Shown here piece after piece: positions 11,376 through 22,188 of a DNA stretch of 64,000 nt; position 1 is the first letter of the stretch; the number at the start of each line of letters is the position of its first letter. The translations under genes were made by a program, and so were the position numbers. The stretch comes from Argopecten irradians (taxonomy: Eukaryota > Mollusca > Bivalvia > Pectinida > Pectinidae). Location: contig NC_091149.1 of the NCBI RefSeq assembly GCF_041381155.1, positions 10,246,609 to 10,310,608 on the forward strand, in the 5' to 3' direction. The notes below the pieces were generated by a model. That model was not told where the DNA came from and did no database searches. It saw nothing but the letters and a program-made list of their open reading frames with translations.

Positions 11376-12604
11376 TTTAAAGAGCCTAATGCTGCACCAA
11401 AATCATCAAAAGAAATCTCATCCACTTCAAAGAAGACTTGTTCAGGTAATTTATCTTGAGTTGGTTATCTAGTATCTCATAGTAGTGAAGAAATACAGGA
11501 GACAGTTGTTTTTTTTTTTAAATTGAGATCAAATGATAAAATATAGGTCACAATGACTTTAGTGTTGACACTTGAATCATAGTCCTCCCCCTCCTTCCTA
11601 TCTGGTGGGAAACTAATGAGTTTTGTGTTGAAATGGAACATTTCAAATTATTAGGCAGATATAGAGAAAGGAAATAACATTTAAGTACATGTATTATGCT
11701 TCTTCATTCTTAGCTATATAGGAAACATGTATGTGTTAAACAATTTATATATAACATATTTAATTTTCTCAACACAATTCCAAACACCACTTCAGGTACT
11801 AGGAGTAGTGGCCGCAGAAGATGCATGAAATTTGTTGGCAGAAAGATTTCTCATGAGTGGTGTCCTTCTGAAGATTCCAACAGAACCCAGTGGTATAGCG
11901 GAATAGTTCCGGATTGTAAAAAGGTATACAAAATCAGTTAAAAATCATAAGAATAGATTGTCATGTAAAACCATTACAGATATACCTCAAACACTACCCA
12001 GCCGTGTTGTTGCATGTCCCTGAAACCCTTTACCAGGTACATTGTATATTACAATGTTCATCAAAATGTGATTTTGCTAAAATCCGACAATATATAAGTT
12101 TTGACCAATCAGAGAGCAATATTTGGTTACCATGGCGACAGAGAATTTCGAAAATACATATATCATTTTGTGCGGCATCCCTTAAAAGCCCTATATATCT
12201 ATTTTCACAGTAATCCGACATTATCTAAATTTTAACCAATACAAGCCGGAAATGACTATCATGTTAATTAACGGATTGGAAAATTAAGAATCGTGTGTAG
12301 CCCTAGGCCTCTACAGCATGATGATTATTTGTGCAAAGTTTGATTAAGATTGAGATGATTGATGATGATTGGGAGTCAAATGTAGAAGTCTACCATATGA
12401 ACTTACCACTGTGATCCCATTGCATTCACAAATTTGGAGGTTTATAAGGTGTTATTTTTATATTTTTAATTTGTATATCAGGGGAAAGATGGTGACAAGA
12501 AAGCTGTGTATGAAGTAGCCTATGATGGGGAGCAGGATGCAGTGGAAGTGACCGATCTACAGGAGGACTTGGACAAGGGGAAATTGAAGTTCATCGATAT
12601 CTAA
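11376..12604 (+). CDS. 3' exons of the transposon gene: Ser-rich linker and Tudor-like module
   Basis: Three exons fit GT/AG and consistent phases: 11376-11445 (acceptor TTTGTTTCAG, phase 0 in, phase 1 out), 11796-11923 (phase 1 in, 0 out) and 12482-12604, ending in TAA. They encode a Ser/Lys linker, then RRRCMKFVGRKISHEWC, QWYSGIVPDCKK, KAVYEVAYDGEQDAVEVTDL and a last stretch ending LKFIDI. The pattern (basic start, W-Y-x-G-x-V, Y-x-V-x-Y-D-G-E, then D-L and an acidic-Gly turn) resembles a Tudor/PWWP-type beta barrel, which in other proteins reads chromatin. The three exons are open throughout, unlike the part before them. How they join to the nuclease exon is unclear; a donor at 11202-11207 (GGGTAATA) is possible. 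They may equally be a captured host exon set. Confidence 0.6.
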
Positions 12605-12939
12605 CTATTGCATTGTAATGTAAGTTTGGTTTTAATCTATCAAGATAAAAGTTTTGTTGCTGTAATTTCACTATAAATTGACTTATTCAGATGTGAAATC
12701 AGAAAACACCATTAGAATGATACTGTAAACAAAGGCATTGGTTTATTAACCAAAACAAAAGCCATGATAAATATCCAAAATGTGCCAAATTCTTTTGCCA
12801 GGAATGTTGAATCCATGATATTATAGGGATAAGCATAAATCTTGAACAAGAATTATATATTATAAAAGAAAAAAAAATCATAATTACTTTGAAAATAAAT
12901 TTTAGTTATAATAAGTTTTCCTGTTATTTTTGGTTTGTT

Positions 12940-13107
12940 TATTTTTACGTCCTATTAACAGCCAGGGTCATGTAAGGACGTGCCGGGTTTGTTGGTGGAG
13001 GAAAGCCGGAGTACCCGGAGAAAAACCACCGACCAGCGGTCAGTACCTGGCAACTGCCCCACATGGGATTCGAACCCGCTTCCCAGAGGGTTTTCCTGTT
13101 AAGTCCA
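12940..13107 (-). repeat. tRNA-derived SINE, copy 1
   Basis: Read on the minus strand it has a pol III B-box-like GCGGGTTCGAATCCC (13067-13081), then a core (CAGTTGCCAGGTACTGACCG, TTTTTCTCCGGGTACTCCGG, CTTTCCTCCACC) and a 3' tail ACATGACCCTGGCTGTTAAT followed by AGGACG. A good A box is not visible, so the 5' end looks truncated. It lies inside the 3' part of the dead transposon and therefore landed after it. The same core recurs at 29808-29932. Confidence 0.75.
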
Positions 13108-13894
13108 ATGAATGATAAAAATATATTACAATATGTATTACAAATGTGTCTAATATTTGTGAAAAAAAAAGAAATGTTAAAAAAGAAATGATGACAATAA
13201 AAATGTCACTAATATTTGCCATTTAAACAAGGGGAATGACTCTTATGAAATTGTGCAGATAGGCTTCCATACTGCTCTATGGAACTACTTTATTGTAAAC
13301 AAAATGGCTGCTCCGTGAAATCATTTTGCCTAGATCTTTGGTTCAAATTTATGACAACTAAAATAAAATGTTGGGTTATCGTTAAAATTTATGATTAATC
13401 ATGCATATACTGAACATAACAGAAGGTAAATATTTATATTTCAGATACAAACATTTTATGGATTCTTGGAGTTTCCTACATTTCTGCAATGTACTTGAAA
13501 ATAAGTTTATAATTTATTTACTAAATTTTTGCAATTTGTGGCACCATACATGTGTTTTTTATTTTATTTTTAAGATATTGTATGCTAATAATGGGAATTC
13601 TTATACTTATAAGTCTTGTTAGATGTATTCTACATTCACCCTGTTATGCCTGACATTGTCAAGTCCAATAGCCCTTAAATACCAGGGTAATTTGAGCGCG
13701 GTCGCTCATGTATGAAACGTACGTCTTTGTTTCGGAAGGCAGCGGTGTGTTCGTGTTGTGTTCCCTAGTAATAGTGGAACTCACATGTGATGTGAAATAT
13801 CAAAAGAAATAATTTTAGTGTTCTTTTAATGGATATACCATAACGTTTTAAGATGCCTTTCTTGTCTTTTTGTGTTTGTTTTGTTTGGTTTATT

Positions 13895-14265
13895 ATATGC
13901 TTACAGTCATTCAAGGACGGCCTCCCATGTATGTGGCTCATGCGTATATGATGTTCGTGGTGCGTGGTTTTGGAAGCTGCGGAATATTCGCGTTATGTTC
14001 TTGAAATAGTGCTATGTCAATAAAGCATGCAGCCGAAGACACCAAGCAACAAACACCTTCCGGTCACATTATACTGACAACAGGCTACCCAGTCACTACA
14101 TTATCACTTTATGCCGAGCGCCAAGTAGGAACAGAACTACCACTTTTTGTATAGGCTATGGTGTGTCTCGGCCAGGGCACAGAACCCAGAGGCTTCAGCT
14201 GAAGCCCAAAAATGATGCGGTGTCAAAGGAGACATTAAAGGGGTGAGCGCTCATCAGAAACAATA
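13895..14265 (-). repeat. dispersed repeat with SINE-type 3' tail, long copy
   Basis: A well preserved copy: CAGTCATTCAAGGACGGCCT at the left (tail side), GCAGCCGAAGACACCAAGCA, CCGGTCACATTATACTGACA, TATGCCGAGCGCCAAGTAGG, ACTACCACTTTTTGTATAGG and TGTGTCTCGGCCAGGGCACA. It starts about 215 bp beyond the proposed right end of the transposon. No protein is coded. Confidence 0.75.
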
Positions 14266-14689
14266 GGGCCAACAGGTACAATTTCATGAATTCAAAAAGT
14301 GATGTTAAATTACGTAAAAATAGACGATTGGAAAAACATTGTTATATTGGATTTACATCCATGTATAATGACAAGCGAGACAGGTGAAATGAGACATTAC
14401 GGTCATGCTAGGTGTGATTCCGGCTCCATCTTTGTTGACAGAAATTGAGAGAGGTTTTCGTCTCCATATTTATATAGCACAGCCAGAAAGGTCCCTGGTC
14501 TTTTGAAATATAGACTGTTTGCACTTGGGCACCAAGAGAATTGCTGGTCGAGGATAGAAGACATATGACGAACAATATCTAATCCAGAATAATATTGGGT
14601 CAAAATAGATGATGAAATCTGGCTGTTGTACATGGATGATACTAGATGTACATCTCGTTAAACTAAACTTAGGAATTTTTTTCTCAACC

Positions 14690-14925
14690 TACATTGTACT
14701 TTCTTCTTCCAAACGTCTCCATTGACACTGCCTCACTTTTGGCCTTCAGTTCATCATTTGCCCATGTTGAGGTAGGCTCTAGGTTCTGTCCTCTGGTCGA
14801 GACAAAGTCAATAAAATTGATGGAATATACTGCAGCTTCCAGAAACATAGACATCCGCACACCGCAAGACAATGCACACATAGGAGGCCGTCCTTACATG
14901 ACCCTGGTTAATATGACGTCAATCA
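14690..14925 (+). repeat. dispersed repeat with SINE-type 3' tail, internally deleted
   Basis: It begins with the ACGTCTCCATTGACACTGCC block and GGTCGAGACAAAGTC, then jumps directly to ATACTGCAGCTTCCAGAAAC and the tail AGGCCGTCCTTACATGACCC. The central block containing GTATAATGTGACC is missing. It is non-coding. Confidence 0.65.
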
Positions 14926-17019
14926 TCAATGAAATAATATGTTTTAAAAGTCGCTTCTGAGAACCCCCTAGTTATGACAGTGTTGTATCCAAGATAGGTA
15001 GCCATTGTTTCTTTGCCCTGCTTTTTGTTATCTTTCACTGACAAACCCACTATACAAAGCATGGGAATCAAAACATGCGCGTCATTCTAAACATAGCTGG
15101 CCTCGGAAACACCTGTCACGATATTGCATATAACACTTTTCCAAACTGAAAATAATTAGACCTGTAAGCGATCGCTGACTAATACTCGCCAAGTTTCATT
15201 GAAATCAATCCAGTTCTTTAGAAGGTTTTCGGACAAATTTTGAAACCTGTATAAAGTGTCCTATGGACAGTCAGTCTGAGTTCAGTATAACCCCATAACT
15301 TCGTTCGAAATTCACGCCTGTCCGTCTGCTCGTGACCGGCAACGTTTATAGTAAGACATACAATTTTTGTCACGTAGCTGGTCCTTTGACCGACAACGTT
15401 TTGGTCCAGTAAGAGGATATACAAAACAAAAATGACTGTAGAATTATAGGTTGAAGATCAAACTGTACAAAACAATTTTTCGTAATATATCTTGCATTCT
15501 GATTTTCAGTCAACTTTGTTGAGAGCGCGCGATATTAAAACAGAATGTGGATATATTTGTTAGATTACAAAATTTGTTCAATACGAGCTAATAAACACTA
15601 AAAAAGATATTAGGTTTTACACGTACATAAACACGTTTAAATAAGTAAGAATAATAACTCGCATGAGCTTTTTCCGAGTTTCTTTGATAATAAACGAGAT
15701 ATATGGACGAATTTCGATTTTAATTCACTTGTGTGGAAATCTTATTTTTAGAAACACAGCTTAGATGATATGACATATTTTCTTGCTAAGACAAGCCCCA
15801 TACAACATACTACTGAGTGATACACAGTGGTCAACTGTTTTACAGGTATACATGTATAGACTGAGCGCAGGTGTGCCGATTAACTTTCTTTATATAGGAG
15901 TTGGTGAGCGCAGACACGTGTAGAAAGAAGAAGAATAAAAATGACCGTGTCATAAACGATTCTTGAAATCCAAGTGTATTTTTTTAAATAAATATTTTTT
16001 TAACTTGCACTGTCAGTGTTAAGGACAGCCTCCCATGTATACAATGTGTCTGTATGGCCAGTGCTCCAATTAAAATACACAATAAAATGTGTCAACATTA
16101 CCCATAGAATAATTATATTGCGTATTGCAATTATTATGAACGCTTCCGTCGCATCCAGAAATAAAATAAAAACAGTAAAATTAGAAGAAAAAAAGGTACT
16201 GAACCCTGTAAACTCTAAATGTACATTTTTTCCTATTTTACCAAACTTTACAAAAACACAACAATCTACGAGTCAACAGTAATATCTCAGGTTAGGACGA
16301 ATACATAGACACTTTATATCAAATAAGTGTATGTTAGTACACCTAAGAAGTGATTTAAACGGGGTCTTAAACCTAACGAAAAAATCCAAACTATAATTAC
16401 AATTTGCAATGCATAACCCTCCTATTTGTGATGCGTATGCGTATATAACAAAAACTATTTTTCCTTGACTGAAATTGAGAGAAATAATTTTTGTCTGTGT
16501 TTCATCAAATTGGAAATCTCTCTTTGAAGATAGCCTTTTCGTCCTATGGACATTTCAAATTAGCTAAATAATATGCATGCGACATGCATCGCTGACACTA
16601 AGTATAATTTTACATATGTCGGGCTTTGGTTTTTGCAGTTATTAACAGCGGATAAACAGAAGAAATACCTTCTTAGATAGCAGATTTATTTGTCAGGACA
16701 CGAATAATTTGATTTGGGCGAGAGAAATTTCAGTAAAATTAATTGAATTGTACCTGAAAGCAAACATTTATGACATAATTAAAATCACATTATGATTTAG
16801 TTTAGCTACGTATAGTAACAATATGCCATTATATACGTGCAAAATAATATTTAACGGTAGGTATGTATTTATTGTGCACGATAGAATGACATTGAAGATA
16901 TTAAAATTATTATTAGAATTGAATCTCAAGATTCTATTGCAGTATTCGTTAAATAAACTCCCGAAATTTCGTTATTTTAGTTATGTCGTTATTTTTCTTC
17001 CAAAATTAAAATAACTTTA
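14926..17019. other. non-genic stretch with a tail fragment
   Basis: Mostly AT-rich sequence. At 16010-16055 there is a short piece of the dispersed repeat (AGGACAGCCTCCCATGTATA). No exon, RNA gene or inverted repeat was found that I can support. Confidence 0.5.
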
Positions 17020-17400
17020 CTTTTTAGATCACCTGAGACGAAGTTTCAAATGACCTATAATATGCTTATCGCCTTTTGTCCATCGCCGTGTGTCCGTGTA
17101 GGAAATGTAAAAAATGAGTAGATTTACGTTTCACAAATCTTCCTCTCAAGTTTCAGACGCGGTATAATCAAATATTAAATAGATATAAGAGACTCTTTAC
17201 GAAAAATGTGAAATTCATGGCCCCTTGGTCTCAGATTTTCCACTGGCGATGTGGTCAAATTTACTATTAAAGTTGATTTAGTAAAACGTAATTTGTTCAA
17301 TTTCCATGAGATATGAGCCAGATCTGGTTAGAATTATAAGCCTGAGATAGCATTTGAACATAAAAAAAATCAAGTTAATTATTAAGTACTAAGGAGATCC
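17020..17400 (+). repeat. AGATCACCTG-type dispersed repeat, 5' part
   Basis: It starts TTTTTAGATCACCTGAGACG and continues with CTTATCGCCTTTTGTCCATC and CATGGCCCCTTGGTCTCAGA. A fragment of the same family is at 28370-28450 (CATGGCCCTAGGGTCTCATG), and the terminal motif reappears inverted at 30965-31000 (CCAGGTGAGCTAAAAA). No reading frame is seen. The class is unknown. Confidence 0.55.
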
Positions 17401-17469
17401 AATATATCATAAAGACACAACATGCACATATAGCGTTCTCCCGGGAAAAAAATTACAAAACGCAACACA

Positions 17470-17990
17470 TAGCACACATTGAAGTCCGTTCTTAAATGAT
17501 CCTGGCTGTTACTATGACCTTAATCTTCACTAGCCGAGACAAACCAAAGTCTATAAAATTGGTGGTTTCTGTTACTGCTTAGCGCTCAGCTTACCGGGAT
17601 GGAACGACTGGTTCGCCCGTTGTCTTCGTAATATGATCAGATGGTATGAAGTGAGTGTTTTGGGAGACAGCGGTATGTTCGTGGTGTGTCTTATTGTATA
17701 GTGGAACTGTTGCCCTTTTTATAGTTCTATTTATCACTGAAACATGCCGCCGAAAACATCAAGAAATACACCCGACCCGGTCACATTATACTGGCAAGGG
17801 GCGAACCAGTCGTCCCACTCCCTGTATACTGAACGCTAAGCAGGGGCAGAAACTACCACTTTTATAGACTTTAGCATGACTCGGTCAGGGGACAGAACCA
17901 ATAGCCTTCCTCACAGAGGCGAACGCTCAACTCAATTCCAAAAGTGAGGCGGCGCCAAAGGAGGCATTAGGAAACATAAAGTCATCAGTT
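17470..17990. repeat. two dispersed-repeat copies joined head to head (palindromic arrangement)
   Basis: The left half (17535-17645: AAGTCTATAAAATTGGTGGT, CTTAGCGCTCAGC, ACGACTGGTTCGCC) is the inverse of the right half (17770-17885: CGGTCACATTATACTGGCAA, GCGAACCAGTCGTCCCACTC, ACTACCACTTTTATAGACTT). The two are separated by about 125 bp of the family's 5' block. The same element thus occurs in both orientations around a short centre. Confidence 0.65.
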
Positions 17991-18469
17991 AGGAGGAAGA
18001 GAAAATATAAGATCCTAAATTTAGTCGCCTTTTACGATCAAGTAATAGAGACAACAGGTACAATTCTAACGCCCTACCTGCAGGGCAAAGACCACACATT
18101 TGGCCGACATGGCAACCGAATATAATAAGGGAATACATAAATATTATTTATACTAAACATCATTTATCTTCGCGGAAGTTTCACTACTTCATCAAATAAC
18201 ACCCTTAATTTATAGAAAATAAGAATTTTGATTGAAGAACCTGTGACATTTTGAATTTGTCATGTCTTGGTTTTTGTAGACGTGTCACAATTAAGAAGAT
18301 ACAGGACTTGTTTTCTGTCTTTTTAATTCGTCGGTTTGCACATCATGTAAAACAACCAACAAGTATTTGTGAAAATTTGAAAATACGTTGGCAGATGTCA
18401 TTGTGGACAAGATGAATGTCGGATTAAATTACTCAGAGTCATCTCTTTGTATATGTTTTTTTATCTTCT

Positions 18470-18840
18470 TCCTAAAGTCTCCCATAACTTCGCCTTCGGA
18501 TGAGTACTTGCCCCTGTAATAGACTTTGAGTTCTGTCCCCTGCCGGGACAAAGTCTATAAAAGTAATAGCTTCTGTTCCTTCTTAGCGCTCAGCATTATA
18601 GGAGTGAGGCAACTGGTTCGCCGATTGTCAGTATAATATGACCGGATGGGATGTGTTGCTTGGTGTCGTCGGCGGCTTGCTTCAGTGACATCGCACTATA
18701 AAAGTGCAAGAGTTCCACTATACAAGAAGGCATAATCAAATATACCGCAGTCTCCACGAACACGCACCTCGCTCTTCGCACAAGCAAGACAACACATACA
18801 TGCCGTCCTAACATGATCCTGGCTGTTAATAGGACGTTTA
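18470..18840 (+). repeat. dispersed repeat with SINE-type 3' tail, near-complete copy
   Basis: The blocks are in order: a TTCTTCCTAAAGTCTCCC start, GACAAAGTCTATAAAAGTAA, CTTAGCGCTCAGCATTATAG, GTCAGTATAATATGACCGGA, GTCGTCGGCGGCTTGCTTCA, TATACAAGAAGGCATAATC and CGCAGTCTCCACGAACACGC, ending ATGATCCTGGCTGTTAATAG. It is a good reference copy for the family in this window. Confidence 0.75.
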
Positions 18841-19380
18841 TGAATAAATTATGATGAAGGAGGTTAGATGAATTAATTCCCTTTTTAAAGCGATATCCCA
18901 CTGAAGCATGTCTAAGAAACCAAACTAAACCTGTAAAAGTTCGTCAATATACAACATTTAGTAATCTATTGAACGGGAGCATGACGTATACTTGACATAT
19001 TGCCTATAGTGAGGTATTCAAGAGTAGCAAGATATTCTCTGTAAAGTTCACATTCGGCCGAAAGGTTTTGCATTAAACTTCAGAATATTTGTTTCCTTTT
19101 TAATCAGCTATTTACTAGAATTGTTAATTGTATATTATGTGACCGTGTTTGTTTTATGTGTGTCTTGTTAAGGGGCAGACTGTCTTGAAAATTCGACAAG
19201 CTATTTTGTCTTCAGAGTAAGCATGATTTCCTTGCACATTATTATTCATGCACATTACATAATTACCGCTCTTATCTATCAACTCAAGCCGCAGTCGTGC
19301 GGCACGACCTGAACGTTTTTCTCATTTTTGACTTTGTGCAAGTATTGCAGATTTTGTTCGCATTTTTTAAATATCTTTAA

Positions 19381-19908
19381 AGACCCACTATCTTTACGAA
19401 ACAGAAATTTTAAACTTCTTAAAAACAATAATAATATACGAAAATGTATATCAATTGCCTAAGAGGATGTTAAAACACCGACCAAATGCTAGATTCCCTG
19501 CGTAAACTAAGTTAACAGTGAAGATTAATTTCTCTGTTTTGCCGTCTGGCGCAGTGATAATCAATCGACACGCGGTAATTAGGACGGTGGCGGGAAACAT
19601 AATACGACCCGCGTTATGAAAATAAGCATTTAATTTATTTAAAATAAATTATTAAAAAAAACTGATGGTAAGTGTAGCATAAACCGTAAATTTAAAAATA
19701 TTTGATTTTAAAATGGGAATGTAAAACGATATTGACGGTGGGAAACATAAGACGACCCGCGTTATGAAAATTAACTTTTTTTCCAGGAGATGATGATGAG
19801 TGCAGTATTAATGGTAAGTTTATATCTTATGCGACTCTACACAATCATCGATCTCGTTTTATATTCCCATTTTAAAATTAAAAGTCGTTTCGGAAAGGTA
19901 GTGGCCCT
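19381..19908. mobile_element. TTAA-flanked non-autonomous DNA transposon (528 bp)
   Basis: The left end is AGACCCACTATCTTTACGAA. The right end, read as its complement, is AGGGCCACTACCTTTCCGAA. Both are flanked by TTAA (19377-19380 and 19909-19912). The interior has a second inverted pair (TTTTAAAATGGGAAT near 19708, ATTCCCATTTTAAAA near 19862) and a direct repeat (GGGAAACATAATACGACCCG near 19591, GGGAAACATAAGACGACCCG near 19741). A 27-base segment after TTTTTTTCCAG and before GGTAAG near 19787-19813 looks like a micro-exon, but no gene context supports it. Confidence 0.75.
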
Positions 19909-20189
19909 TTAAACATTTACCAAATGACAGCAAATAGAATCCATGTATTTTTAAATATGCCATGAAATATAAACATTGTGTTCACTCTGAAGCTGATAAA
20001 AGGACGAAAGGAAAGAAAATTTAGTAAACCTTCAGGCTAGCCAAAATTATAGTAATAATTAATCACATTTAATATACTGTGTTATTAACGTGTAAGAGTT
20101 ATTCGGCAGAATAGGAAAAACAAAAGTTTCCACTTTCTACCAAACTATTACTACATTAGAACTGTAACTGCTGTCCCTAATGCATGATC

Positions 20190-20580
20190 GTAAAAGGCGA
20201 CTACATTTAGGATTGTATCTTCCCCTTCTTCCTACCGTTTCCCTTGACACCGCCTCACTTTTGACCTTCTGTTGAGCGCTCGCCCCTGTGAGGCAGGCTT
20301 TGGGTTCTGTCTCCGAGACACACCAAAGTCTATAGCATTTCCTTCTGCTGCTTGACGCTCAGCATAAAATCAGTGGGATGAAGACTAAATAGTGGTAGGG
20401 GTGTATTGCTTAGTAGCATGCTTCAGTGATATAGCACTATAAAATGGACAAGAGTTTCACTATACAAGAAGACATAACATGCATTTATCGCAGTCTCCCA
20501 AAACACGCACATCGCATACATGGGAGGCCGTCCTTAAAATGATTCTGACTGTTTATATGACCTTTATTTAATAATAATAA
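20190..20580 (+). repeat. dispersed repeat with SINE-type 3' tail, long copy
   Basis: It runs from GATCGTAAAAGGCGACTACA through CCGTTTCCCTTGACACCGCC, CTCCGAGACACACCAAAGTC, TATACAAGAAGACATAACAT and CGCAGTCTCCCAAAACACGC to AGGCCGTCCTTAAAATGATT. The GTATAATGTGACC block is eroded. It is non-coding. Confidence 0.7.
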
Positions 20581-21704
20581 AAAAAAAGAATTTAAGACGA
20601 ATATTTTGTTATTTTTTCCTGTCTCTTCCTGACTTCTTTACATTGATGGTTTGTTGATTGATTTGGCTTTACCTTAACAGGCAACTGATGTCATTTAAGA
20701 ACGACATTCACTATTATCACATCATGTGTTACGTATCTTGGAAGTTATGGGATAAATATAATCTTACACTCGTGAGTATGTGATATGAAATTTATCAAAC
20801 TCGTTAAATAATTTGATATACATGCTACTGGCATTAAATTGAAAATGTAATTGAATTCGTTTGAACATCATGTATGCTTGTGATAGCGAGACGTTTTTAA
20901 AGTGCTATCTCACCGAAACCAACCCCCCTACCAACCGCCCCCTCCCCATTTATAAAAAAGGACAATTGTTCCCCTTTATATTCAGTATCTGTAAGATAAA
21001 ACGAAAGGCATGTGCTTTAGTAACAATTGATAGATATTTGGAAATAATAATTTATTTTGGAACTTTGAAGTACATACATGGGAAACCTTCCCTGATTTAT
21101 GTCGATATACAAATTTGCGGGAAATTCAAAAATCTTTAAATAAAATATACAAATATAAGAGCCACTCAGTAAAGTCTAATTATGCAGATTACTGTCGCAT
21201 ACGATGGTGTCTAACAGATCCTACTATCTTACTAGTCGATTCTCAATATATTAGGGGTTACTATCACTGTCGTAATATCCTCACCTGGCCTAAGTCGTAG
21301 CAAACATGAAGCACTTGAACAAGAACTGGCCAATCACAGATTTGGAAAAATTTCATTTGAAGACTACAGAAGACCGACAGACTAACTTTAAAACCATACC
21401 GTTATTCGATTTTTTTTATGTACATAATAGGACCAAATTACCGATACCATATGTGGTCGTACACAGAGCCTTCAATTTCGTTTTCTATAACAAAGTTCAG
21501 GGTTGGGTATGACGACAGTGATAATAACCCCTTGAGTATCGAGGATAAAAGGTTGTTCGCTCGGTGTTTTCACGCTCTGCTGAAGGCAGTTGAAGGAACT
21601 CTTTCTGGTATTCAAATTATCCAAGTTAATATGTAGACATTTGGTATTGTAAGTATATATTGATATATTGCAGTCACCTTGGTTACCTAAACATTTTGTA
21701 CATT
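20581..21704. other. non-genic stretch
   Basis: AT-rich, with several short open frames on the plus strand (20861-21636) that have no paralogue, signal peptide or splice support. I see nothing else in it. Confidence 0.45.
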
Positions 21705-21714
21705 TTGTCATAGA

Positions 21715-22028
21715 TTTATTAGAATACACATCCATACCACTGAGTTTTACAGAGGATCTGATAACATCCCGTTCGGGGTCACGTTCCGGTGACATCATGG
21801 GTATTTTGACGAAAAAGTAGCTGTTTGGAGGAGCTATCAGATTATTCCCGTGTATGTAGTCATCTCGAACATAGAGCAGAACATTGTTGCATGTATACGA
21901 ATAGTGGGACGAAATGTCTTCATTTGATGTAGCGAAGCATAAAAGTCACCGGACCATGATCACTAATTGTGACGTTGTGAGATCCTCTAGGAAACGAAGT
22001 GATAAAAAGGATCTAAATCTCAATCAAA
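21715..22028. mobile_element. MITE of the GGATCTGACAACATCCC family with 10-bp target duplication (314 bp)
   Basis: It is flanked by TTGTCATAGA at 21705-21714 and 22029-22038. Ends are inverted: TTTATTAGAATACACATCC at the left, and TTTGATTGAGATTTAGATCC as the complement of the right. Inside lie GAGGATCTGATAACATCCCG and the conserved GTATGTAGTCATCTCG and GTGGGACGAAATG. The 9-10 bp duplication is typical of Mutator-type transposition. Confidence 0.8.
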
Positions 22029-22041
22029 TTGTCATAGACTT

Positions 22042-22188
22042 AGATGTGTTGGGTAAATAATTCATCGGGCAAAATCCATAGGAAATGTCTATATTAACGT
22101 AGATGTGTTGGGTAAATAATTCATCTGGTATACTCCATTGTAAATGTCAATATTCACAGAAAATATGGGTATACTCCCATAGGAAATG
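22042..22188 (-). repeat. short duplications in the 3' UTR of cysteine-rich gene 1
   Basis: The sequence TCAATATTCACAGAAAAT, which contains the complement of the last codons and the stop, occurs at 22147 and again at 22189, 42 bp apart. A second pair, GATGTGTTGGGTAAATAATT, occurs at 22043 and 22101. So the end of the coding exon has been copied into its own trailer. No AATAAA is obvious nearby on the minus strand. Confidence 0.6.

Larger units (their letters stand above)
7046..13678 (+). mobile_element. dead DNA transposon: Mutator-like transposase plus YqaJ nuclease, TTAA/TIR bounded
   Basis: The proposed limits are a 16-base perfect inverted match: TTAAGGGCTATTGGAC at 7046-7061 and GTCCAATAGCCCTTAA at 13663-13678. 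Because TTAA is its own complement, the simplest reading is a 12-bp terminal repeat (GGGCTATTGGAC) with a TTAA target duplication. Between them lies a plus-strand transposase relic (8396-11220) followed by spliced exons ending at 12604, then about 1 kb of 3' sequence with a SINE inserted at 12940-13107. TTAA duplication is known for piggyBac and Kolobok elements, while Mutator elements usually give 9-10 bp, so the family assignment is open. The ends rest on this one copy. Confidence 0.6.
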
